DNA of 5,848 nucleotides from Kiloniellales bacterium (GTDB lineage: Bacteria; Pseudomonadota; Alphaproteobacteria; Kiloniellales; JAKSBE01). The number at the start of each line of letters is the position of its first letter. Positions within the stretch are counted from its first letter, which is position 1. Below, piece by piece: positions 1-5,366 of the stretch. The translations under genes and the position numbers were made by a program. The stretch spans positions 1-5,848 of the forward strand of contig JASJAL010000328.1 of the NCBI GenBank assembly GCA_030067055.1, in the 5' to 3' direction. The notes beneath the pieces were generated by a model. It did not search any database. It was given only the letters and a program-made list of their open reading frames with translations, and was not told the origin of the DNA.

Positions 1-1132
1 TCGTGATCGGCATGCTGCGGCCGATGCCGGTCATGTCGCTGATCTCGGTCTTGTGGGTCGCGACGTAGATCGCCCCGGCGCAGAAGAACAGCGTGATCTT
101 GCCCACGGCGTGCATCGCGATGTGCATGGCGCCGCCCACAACCCCGAGGGTGCTTGCCAGCATGGCGCCCAGGACCACGTAGGACAGCTGACTGACCGTC
201 GAGTAAGCCAGTCGGGCCTTGAGGTTGTCCTTGGTCATGGCGACCAGGGAGGCGAGCAGGATGGTGGCCGCCGCGATATAGGCAATCCAGTCGCTAAAGC
301 CTGTCTGGCCCAGGTAATCGACCCCGAAGATGTAGACGGTGACCTTCAGCACGGTGAAGACGCCGGCCTTGACCACCGCGACCGCGTGGAGCAGTGCGCT
401 GACCGGGGTTGGCGCCACCATGGCCGAGGGCAGCCAGCGGTGGATCGGCATCAGGGCCGCCTTGCCGATGCCGAACATATAGAGGAACAGCAGCAGGCCG
501 ACGACCGCTCCTGACGCCTTGCCGTCGAGTATCCCGCCGGGAACGAAGTCGAGAGTGCCGGCGATGTTCCAGGTCGCGAGCACGCCAAGGAGCAAAAGGC
601 CGATCGAGGTCGACAGCAGTATCCCCAGGTAAACCCGTCCGCCGGCCTTGGCTTCCTCGTTGCCCTTGTGCGTGACCAGGGGATAGGTGGAGAGCGTCAG
701 CGCTTCGTAGAATATGAAGAGGGTCAGCATGTTGCCCGCGAAGGCGACGCCCATGGTGCTGGCCAGCGCGATCGCGAAACAGACATAAAAGCGGGTCTGA
801 TTCTGCTCCTGATTGCCGCGCATGTAGCCGATTGAGTAGAGCGAGTTGACGATCCAGAGGCCCGAGGCGATGACCGCGAACATCATTCCCAGGGGCTCGA
901 CCTCGAACTTGATCGGTACGTCTGGAAAGATCTGAATCAGGCTCAAGGTGACGACCGGCCGGCCACCGCCGGCGATCTCCGGCAGCAGCAGCAGGACGTT
1001 GCCGAAAAGCAGGGCCGCCGTGGTCAGGGTCACCCCTTCCCGGAGATTGGGCCGGCGGCCGCTGAGGCTGATCAGCAGTGCGCCGAGTGACGGCAGCAAG
1101 AGCGCAAGGAGGATCTTGGTCTCGGCCGTCAC
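1..1132 (-). CDS. Mrp/NuoL-M-type proton antiporter subunit (3' end outside window)
   Basis: A large polytopic inner-membrane subunit of the Proton_antipo_M family (NuoL/NuoM/MrpA-N/MrpD), expected to carry protons across the membrane within the Mrp complex. The frame runs off base 1, leaving 377 visible residues of a protein usually near 500. It begins with GTG at 1132, which overlaps the mrpD stop in a GTGA. No in-frame ATG occurs before about residue 83, and GGGGA lies about 7 bases upstream. Visible hallmarks are FYEALTLSTYP (Glu143, the TM5 glutamate), GIGKAALMPIHRWLPSA (Lys224, the TM7 lysine), SALLHAVAVVKAG (His249 and Lys255 in the broken-helix TM8 region) and LKARLAYSTVSQLSY (Lys305). 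The helix 12 lysine is outside the window. The HxxxxxK pattern in TM8 recalls MrpA/NuoL, so this could be the N-terminal half of a split MrpA; databases often call such proteins antiporter subunit D family. The family is certain; the exact subunit name is not. Confidence 0.93.
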   Translation of the reverse strand, partial: MTAETKILLALLLPSLGALLISLSGRRPNLREGVTLTTAALLFGNVLLLLPEIAGGGRPVVTLSLIQIFPDVPIKFEVEPLGMMFAVIASGLWIVNSLYSIGYMRGNQEQNQTRFYVCFAIALASTMGVAFAGNMLTLFIFYEALTLSTYPLVTHKGNEEAKAGGRVYLGILLSTSIGLLLLGVLATWNIAGTLDFVPGGILDGKASGAVVGLLLFLYMFGIGKAALMPIHRWLPSAMVAPTPVSALLHAVAVVKAGVFTVLKVTVYIFGVDYLGQTGFSDWIAYIAAATILLASLVAMTKDNLKARLAYSTVSQLSYVVLGAMLASTLGVVGGAMHIAMHAVGKITLFFCAGAIYVATHKTEISDMTGIGRSMPIT

Positions 1133-2619
1133 GGCAACGTCCCCACGCCGACGTCGAGCAGGAGTTCGGCAGCCGTCTTGGCGACTCCGACCGAAAGGGA
1201 GGTCTCAATGCCGAAGTAGACGTTGGCGCCGATCAGCACCCAGACCGGGATCAGCATCGACAACGGCGCCTCTGCGACCTTGGCGCCGTCGGGAGGCTCT
1301 TGCAGATAGGCGACCTCGACCACGCGCCAGACATAGATCAGGGCCAGCAGCGAACTGAAGAGCATGGCCACCGCGACCAGCCAGTGGTCGCCCTCAATGG
1401 CACCCAGTATCAGGTACCACTTGCTCACGAAGCCGGCGGTCAGAGGGATTCCGATCAAGCCGAAACCGCCGAGCACGAAGGCGAACATGGTCAAGGGCAT
1501 GCGCCGCCCCAGGCCGCGCAGCTGGTCGAGCTCGACCGAGCCGAGGCGCAGGAAGACGCAGCCCAGCGCCAGGAACATGCCGCCCTTCATCAGGGCATGG
1601 TTGAAGAGGTGCAGGATCCCGGCGGTGAGCCCCGTGACCGACATGAAGCTCAGGCCCAGGATCATGTAGCCGATCTGCGCCACGCTGGAATAGGCCAGCA
1701 TGCGCTTCACGTTGGTCTCGAAGATCGCCACGGTCGAGGCGACCAGGACCGCGACAACCGACAGCGGCATCAGCATGCCCTGCAGGGTGATTGCCTTGAG
1801 GGGGAAGTCGAAGCTGTAGACCGTGAAGAAGAAGCGCAGAAGGATGTAGACACCGACCTTGGTTGCCGTGGCTGCCAGGAAGGCGGTGACCGCGGAAGGC
1901 GCGTAGGCGTAGGCGTTGGGCAGCCAGAAGTGCAACGGGAAGAGCGCCAGCTTGAGGGTGGCGCCGACCGTGATGAAGGCGAAGGAGACCAGGACGGTGC
2001 GGCTCTCGTCGACGAAGGGCAGGCGGGCCGCAAGGTCGGCCATGTTCAGCGTACCGGTCGCCATGTAGAGCATGCCGATGCCGATGACGATGAAGGTGGC
2101 GCCGATGGTTCCAAGGATCAGGTACTGGAAGGCGGCATGTAAGGCCCGGCGGTCGCGCCCCAGGCTGATCAGCACGTAGGACGACAACGACGAGATCTCG
2201 AGGAAGACAAAAAGGTTGAAGGCGTCACCGGTGATCGTCACGCCCAGCAGACCGGTCAAGCAGAGCAGGAAGCTTGCGTAGAAGAGGCTGTGCTGGGACT
2301 CCGGGATTTCCTCCAGGACACTCCGGCGCGCGAAGGGCAGGACAACGGCGCCGACCACGGAGACGATCAGCAGGACGTAGGCATTGAGGGCATCGACACG
2401 ATACTCGATGCCCCAGGGCGGTTCCCAACCACCAAAGGCGTAGGACAGCGTTCCGTCGTCCAAGACCTGGCCGAGCAGGACTACGGAGATGACAAGACTC
2501 GCCCAGCTGACCAGGAGTGCGAGCGTCCAGGTCCAGGTTCCCCGGCGCAGGATCACGCAGAGCGGCGCCGCGATCAGCGGCACCACCACCTGCAACGCGG
2601 GGAGGTGGGCGAAGATCAC
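1129..2619 (-). CDS. mrpD: Na+/H+ antiporter subunit D (MrpD/MnhD)
   Basis: A 496-residue polytopic membrane protein, full length for MrpD, the NuoM-like proton-translocating subunit of the Mrp complex. Expected charged residues of the proton path are all present: Glu141 in FVFLEISSLSSYVL (TM5), Lys223 and His230 in TLKLALFPLHFWLPNAYAYA (TM7), Lys254 in ATKVGVYILLRF (TM8), Lys305 in NVKRMLAYSSVAQIGYM, His337 and Lys345 in FNHALMKGGMF, and Lys400 in TAGFVSKWYLI (TM12). A lysine in TM12 is the MrpD-like state, where NuoM has glutamate. The GTG start at 2619 overlaps the mrpC stop (GTGA), and AGGA lies 9 bases upstream. The stop at 1129 overlaps the next gene's GTG in the same way, so all three genes are probably translationally coupled. 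High confidence in family and subunit. Confidence 0.96.
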   Translation of the reverse strand: MIFAHLPALQVVVPLIAAPLCVILRRGTWTWTLALLVSWASLVISVVLLGQVLDDGTLSYAFGGWEPPWGIEYRVDALNAYVLLIVSVVGAVVLPFARRSVLEEIPESQHSLFYASFLLCLTGLLGVTITGDAFNLFVFLEISSLSSYVLISLGRDRRALHAAFQYLILGTIGATFIVIGIGMLYMATGTLNMADLAARLPFVDESRTVLVSFAFITVGATLKLALFPLHFWLPNAYAYAPSAVTAFLAATATKVGVYILLRFFFTVYSFDFPLKAITLQGMLMPLSVVAVLVASTVAIFETNVKRMLAYSSVAQIGYMILGLSFMSVTGLTAGILHLFNHALMKGGMFLALGCVFLRLGSVELDQLRGLGRRMPLTMFAFVLGGFGLIGIPLTAGFVSKWYLILGAIEGDHWLVAVAMLFSSLLALIYVWRVVEVAYLQEPPDGAKVAEAPLSMLIPVWVLIGANVYFGIETSLSVGVAKTAAELLLDVGVGTLP

Positions 2620-2969
2620 TGTCGGTCGTCCTGAGCCTGGATTTCGTCTTCCTCGATGGTGCCGTAGGCCTCGCGGATCCGAACGATGAGCGCCAATCCC
2701 AACGCGGTTGTCGAAATGCCGACAACGATCGCCGTCAGGATCAGTACGTGGGGAAGAGGATTGGAAAAGATCTCGGGCTCGCCGGTCAGGATCGGGGCGG
2801 TCCCGCCGCTGACTTTGGCCATAGAGATGTAGAAGATGAAGACCGAGGTCTGGAATATTGTGAGACCGACGATCTTCTTCACCAGGTTGTCGAAGGCGAT
2901 GACGGTATAAAATCCAGCCATCATCAGCACGACGACAATCCAGTAGTTGTAGAGGCCCAGCACTTCCAC
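2616..2969 (-). CDS. mrpC: cation:proton antiporter subunit C (MrpC/MnhC, NuoK-like)
   Basis: A 117-residue NuoK-like subunit with three predicted membrane helices (about residues 8-25, 33-51 and 72-97) and an acidic C-terminal tail. It packs next to MrpD and helps link the large antiporter subunits to the small ones. The diagnostic motif is NPLPHVLILTAIVVGIS at residues 70-86. VGLTIFQTSVFIFYIS at 34-49 is the second helix, with Thr37 where NuoK has glutamate; Bacillus MrpC also lacks the glutamate there. The start is GTG at 2969, three bases after the mrpB stop, with GGGAG about 9 bases upstream. The stop overlaps the mrpD GTG by four bases. Length and motif agree with the family. Confidence 0.95.
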   Translation of the reverse strand: MEVLGLYNYWIVVVLMMAGFYTVIAFDNLVKKIVGLTIFQTSVFIFYISMAKVSGGTAPILTGEPEIFSNPLPHVLILTAIVVGISTTALGLALIVRIREAYGTIEEDEIQAQDDRQ

Positions 2970-2972
2970 GGC

Positions 2973-3389
2973 TTAGCGCTCCCGTCCTGCGAAGGCGAAG
3001 AAGATGGTCATCATGACCGCGGCGACGGTGACCCCGACGCCCAGTTCGACCAGGAGGATTCCGTAGTGCTGGCCGGCCACGGGATCCGCTGCCATGACGT
3101 CGTAGTCCAGGTAATTGCCGCCCAGCAGCAGGTCCACAACACCGACCCCTGCAAAGATGAGCACGCCAAGCGCGACCAGGACCCGGACCACGTCGGGCGG
3201 CGCGACCCGCTGAGCGTTCTCGACCCCGTAGATCAGTGCATAAAGGATGAAGCCGGCACCGAAGATCACCCCGGCCTGAAATCCGCCGCCGGGACCGAAG
3301 TCCCCGTGGAACTGGACGTAAAGCCCGAAGAGCAGGATTGGCGCGATCAGCAGCTTGGCAACGACCCTCAGCACGATATGCCGCTTCAT
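2973..3389 (-). CDS. mrpB: Na+/H+ antiporter subunit B (MrpB/MnhB domain)
   Basis: A 138-residue protein with four predicted membrane helices and the MnhB domain. MrpB is a structural and probably ion-path subunit lying between the C-terminal part of MrpA and MrpC/MrpD. The family signature FHGDFGPGGGFQAG is at residues 27-40, followed by a helix to about residue 55. HYGILLVELGVGVTV at 108-122 carries Glu115 in the last helix, as in relatives. The ATG start at 3389 overlaps the stop of the preceding gene (ATGA). Two overlapping AGGAGG sites, formed by the glutamate codons at the end of that gene, lie 4 and 7 bases upstream and make this a strong initiation site. It is the single-domain form, with no MrpA-type domain fused in front. 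Confidence 0.96.
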   Translation of the reverse strand: MKRHIVLRVVAKLLIAPILLFGLYVQFHGDFGPGGGFQAGVIFGAGFILYALIYGVENAQRVAPPDVVRVLVALGVLIFAGVGVVDLLLGGNYLDYDVMAADPVAGQHYGILLVELGVGVTVAAVMMTIFFAFAGRER

Positions 3390-3949
3390 GCTTCCTCCTC
3401 CTCTTCAGGTTTGGGTCGGCGCCGGCGACGGGTCACGGCCCCGAGGAGAAGCATGACCCCGATGCCCGCAGTGAAAATAACCGTGACCTCGCCCATGGTG
3501 TCGTAGCCCCGGTAGCTGGCCAGAACCGATGTCACGATGTTCGGCAGACCGGTTTCCCTGGGGGAGTCTTCGATGTAGCGGGGCGCCACGTGCTGATGGA
3601 TAGGCGCGTTGGGATCACCATAGAGCGGCATGTCCAGAGTGCCGTAAATCAAGGCTCCGCCGGTGATCAGAACCACCGGCAGTGCCAGGCGCCAGCGGGC
3701 CTGCCTTGGTTTGGCATCCTCTCCGGTCAGAGCCAGCGTTCCGAGCATAAGGACCGTCGAGATGCCGCCGCCGACGGCCGCCTCTGTGAAGGCAACGTCG
3801 ACGGCGTCCAGGGTGACGAAGAGACCGGCCGACAGCAGGCTGTAGATGCCACTCAGCATGGCCACGGCAAAGAGGTTGTCGAGCCGGATGATGCCGATGG
3901 CGACGACGGCCAGGAAAGCCAGCAGGATTATGTCGACTATGGCTTCGAT
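3386..3949 (-). CDS. MrpA C-terminal-like subunit: DUF4040 (MbhD) fused to MbhE-like domain
   Basis: A small membrane protein equivalent to the C-terminal part of MrpA, encoded here as a separate gene. In Mrp and Mbh complexes this region contributes to the cation path beside MrpB, E, F and G. Counting from an ATC at 3949 it has 187 residues. The DUF4040/MbhD part spans residues 1-75, with LDAVDVAFTEAAVGGG at 47-62 (acidic Asp48, Asp51, Glu56). The MbhE-like part spans about 85-172, with HVAPRYIED at 120-128 and YRGYDTMGEVTVIFT at 146-160. The tail is five arginines, KP, five glutamates and Ala. The first ordinary start is GTG at 3865 (159 residues), but that removes conserved-looking helix IVDIILLAFLAVVAIGI, has no ribosome site and leaves a 71-base gap after mrpG. 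The frame is open upstream without ATG, GTG or TTG until deep inside mrpG. GAAGGA sits 9 bases before the ATC. Product is secure; the exact start is not. Confidence 0.87.
   Translation of the reverse strand: MEAIVDIILLAFLAVVAIGIIRLDNLFAVAMLSGIYSLLSAGLFVTLDAVDVAFTEAAVGGGISTVLMLGTLALTGEDAKPRQARWRLALPVVLITGGALIYGTLDMPLYGDPNAPIHQHVAPRYIEDSPRETGLPNIVTSVLASYRGYDTMGEVTVIFTAGIGVMLLLGAVTRRRRRPKPEEEEEA
3394..3402 (-). promoter_or_regulatory. strong ribosome binding site for mrpB within poly-Glu codons
   Basis: The codons for the five C-terminal glutamates of the MrpA-C-like protein (GAA GAG GAG GAG GAA) contain two overlapping AGGAGG sequences, 4 and 7 bases before the mrpB ATG. The protein tail and the next gene's ribosome site are thus the same bases. 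Confidence 0.7.
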
Positions 3950-4266
3950 GGTTCGTCGTCCTTCGAGCTCAGCAAGGGTGCGAGACCGCTGCGATAGGCT
4001 GCGTTGGCCAAGGCGTAGGTGGCGGTCGGGCTGGTGAACTGCACAAAAACCAAGATCAGGAACAGCTTCAGTGTAACCAGCGTCAGTCCGGACTGGAGTG
4101 CCAGCCCGACGAGAAGAAGGGCGCAGCCGAGAGTATCGATGACCCCTGCTGCGTGCATCCGCGCATAGAGGTCCGGGAAACGCAGGATGCCAATCCCGCC
4201 GGTGACGAGGAAAGCAGAACCCAGGGCCAGAAAAAGCCAGCTCAGGATGTCCAACAGCAGTTCCAT
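3937..4266 (-). CDS. mrpG: Na+/H+ antiporter subunit G (MrpG/MnhG)
   Basis: A 109-residue protein with three predicted membrane helices (about 5-28, 43-58 and 62-77), a normal length for MrpG, one of the small E-F-G subunits thought to form the cation side of the complex. The signature IGILRFPDLYARMHAAG at residues 25-41 is followed by VIDTLG, and FTSPTATYALANAAYRSG lies near the C-terminus (77-94); both are typical of the MnhG/PhaG/YufB family. The start is ATG at 4266, 11 bases after the mrpF stop. AGGA overlaps that stop codon and lies 9 bases from the ATG. The 3' end probably overlaps the start of the MrpA-C-like gene by 13 bases if that gene begins at 3949. Confidence 0.96.
   Translation of the reverse strand: MELLLDILSWLFLALGSAFLVTGGIGILRFPDLYARMHAAGVIDTLGCALLLVGLALQSGLTLVTLKLFLILVFVQFTSPTATYALANAAYRSGLAPLLSSKDDEPSKP
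3959..3964 (-). promoter_or_regulatory. ribosome binding site deciding the MrpA-C-like gene start
   Basis: GAAGGA on the minus strand, inside the 3' end of mrpG, lies 9 bases before the ATC at 3949. No comparable site precedes the GTG at 3865 or the ATG at 3859. It therefore supports initiation near 3949. Confidence 0.5.
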
Positions 4267-4277
4267 GCCCGGGAGTC

Positions 4278-4571
4278 CTAAACGTCTTCGTCGCTGACCG
4301 GGCCCGGCCCAGGCGTCCCGAGATCCCGGAACTTCAAGAACTTCAGTACGGCGATGGTGCCGATGAAATTAATCAGGGCGTAGACCAGGGCCAGGTCCAG
4401 AAAGTCAGGACGACCGATCAGGAAACCGAGAACCGAGATCAGTAGAACCGTCGTCGTCCCGAAGGTGTTCACGGCCAGGACACGGTCGAAGATGGTCGGC
4501 CCGAGCAGCGCCCGGACCAGGGTCATGGCCATGGTCACCAGGACTGCCAAGGTTGCCATGAGGAACATCAT
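4278..4571 (-). CDS. mrpF: Na+/H+ antiporter subunit F (MrpF/MnhF)
   Basis: A 97-residue protein with three predicted membrane helices (about 3-22, 32-52 and 58-77) and a short acidic, glycine/proline-rich tail. MrpF is a small subunit implicated in cation passage in Mrp antiporters. The family motif LLGPTIFDRVLAVNTFGT at residues 22-39 carries Asp29-Arg30, and RPDFLDLALVYALINFIGT at 54-72 carries Asp56 and Asp59. The message begins ATGATG. The first ATG (4571) overlaps the mrpE stop in ATGA, but AAAGGGGGG ends only one base before it, so the second ATG (4568) has the better ribosome-site spacing. Either start gives essentially the same protein. Confidence 0.96.
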   Translation of the reverse strand: MMFLMATLAVLVTMAMTLVRALLGPTIFDRVLAVNTFGTTTVLLISVLGFLIGRPDFLDLALVYALINFIGTIAVLKFLKFRDLGTPGPGPVSDEDV

Positions 4572-5074
4572 GCCCCCCTTTGTTGCTTGGGTGGCCGCGT
4601 CTCCACCGCTGTGACCCGACGGTCCATCTCGCCCGTTTGCAGGTCGTCCGCCATCTCCTTGGCGATGGCGTGGACCAGGATGGTTCGGTCGTCAACCACG
4701 ATGGAGACCGTGCCCGGGGTCAGAGTGATCGAGTTGGCAAAGATCACCTGGCCGAGTTCGCTGCCTTGGGTGGTTTTGACAATTGTCAGGCAGGGCGCGA
4801 TTGGCAGTGCCGGAGTCAAGATGCGCCGGGCGACGTCGATGTTGGATTTCACGATCTCCCGGATCAGCCAGACCCAGTAGCCCAGTATCCGAAACCCCAG
4901 ATGGATGGGATGGCCCTCATGGTCGATGACATCCATGCGGTGCGCGATCCACACCACGCCGACGCAGGAGATCAGCCCGAGGCCTAGAAGTAGCGGCTGG
5001 AAGAACCCGGAAAGGCCCAGCCAGATAAGCGCCAGGAAAGTCCCGAGGCTGATCGCGTGCAGCAGCGCTTTCAT
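4568..5074 (-). CDS. mrpE: Na+/H+ antiporter subunit E (MrpE/MnhE)
   Basis: A 168-residue subunit of the Mrp complex and the first gene of the operon. It has a membrane N-terminal part with helices near residues 8-45 and 61-74, then a soluble domain of about 90 residues on the cytoplasmic side. Family marks are GYWVWLIREIVKSNIDVARRI at 65-85 (read as two adjoining pieces, helix then amphipathic segment) and the strongly conserved FANSITLTPGTVSI at 112-125, followed by HAIAKE. ATG at 5074 is the only usable start: the frame is stopped by TAG at 5111-5113 and has no other start codon between. The ribosome site before it is weak, unlike the other genes of the operon. A nine-codon frame ends in the overlapping ATGA and might deliver ribosomes to it. 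The stop overlaps the mrpF start. Confidence 0.95.
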   Translation of the reverse strand: MKALLHAISLGTFLALIWLGLSGFFQPLLLGLGLISCVGVVWIAHRMDVIDHEGHPIHLGFRILGYWVWLIREIVKSNIDVARRILTPALPIAPCLTIVKTTQGSELGQVIFANSITLTPGTVSIVVDDRTILVHAIAKEMADDLQTGEMDRRVTAVETRPPKQQRGA

Positions 5075-5100
5075 GATCGTTTTTCGATGGAGCCCGGCAT
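5071..5100 (-). other. nine-codon upstream frame overlapping the mrpE start
   Basis: An ATG at 5100 opens a frame encoding MPGSIEKRS and ends in TGA at 5071-5073, sharing ATGA with the mrpE start. A G-rich stretch (AGGGGGG) lies about 13 bases before its ATG, farther than ideal. It has the geometry of a translated leader that could couple to mrpE, whose own ribosome site is poor, but so short a frame can arise by chance. Confidence 0.2.
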
Positions 5101-5366
5101 CGTTATCGTTCTACCCCCCTGTTATCTCGGGCAAAGCGGAAGCTATCAGATCGCGGCAAAGGGCGACAAGCCGATTGAGCGTCGTACCGGCCGTTCCATC
5201 GGGACAAAACTCGGTTTGGCTTCGGTGAGGGGGCTGCTTGCGACCTGGAACCGCATCACCCGATCGACCACGACGCGAAGCCGCCCTGGCTGCAAGCGCG
5301 GGGTCAAAGCTGGAAATACCTCGGTCGGCTGCCAGCGCTAACGTGTTGGATCGCTGGGGCCGGTGA
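5075..5366 (-). other. intergenic region upstream of the mrp operon
   Basis: This 292-base gap is the only sizeable non-coding stretch in the window. Open frames on both strands cross it, but their proteins are low-complexity, arginine-rich readings that overlap real genes and resemble no family I know. It should hold the 3' end of the transporter message and the promoter and leader of the antiporter operon. I see no strong rho-independent terminator (no stem followed by a T run), no riboswitch I recognise and no clear operator repeat. Confidence 0.6.
5143..5170 (-). promoter_or_regulatory. possible sigma-70-type promoter for the mrp operon
   Basis: On the minus strand CTTGTC (5165-5170) is followed after 16 bases by TGATAG (5143-5148), a modest match to the CTTGAC / TATAAT-like elements common in alphaproteobacteria. 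It would start transcription about 60 bases before mrpE. The match is weak and was found by eye in a GC-rich region, so it is only a candidate. Confidence 0.22.

Noticed and set aside
294..1208. 304-codon minus-strand open frame overlapping the second antiporter gene
   Set aside because: It is an Arg/Pro/Gly-rich shifted reading. The neighbouring minus frame starting at 1132 gives a clear NuoL/M-type protein.
1078..2142. 354-codon plus-strand open frame opposite mrpD
   Set aside because: Its protein is rich in Asp, Gln, His, Glu and Gly with no fold-like pattern, as expected of an antisense reading of a GC-rich membrane-protein gene. mrpD on the other strand is unmistakable.
2616..2969. Missing NuoK-type glutamate in helix 2 of MrpC (Thr37)
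   Set aside because: Mrp C subunits, including the Bacillus type, commonly lack this residue, so it is not an anomaly.
2517..3506. 329-codon plus-strand open frame across mrpC and mrpB
   Set aside because: It spans several real genes on the opposite strand and reads as low-complexity Asp/His/Gln-rich sequence, so it is a composition shadow.
5332..5357. Inverted repeat CCAGCG ... CGCTGG just after the transporter stop
   Set aside because: The stem is only 6 base pairs with a 14-base loop and no following T run on the minus strand, so it is not convincing as a terminator.
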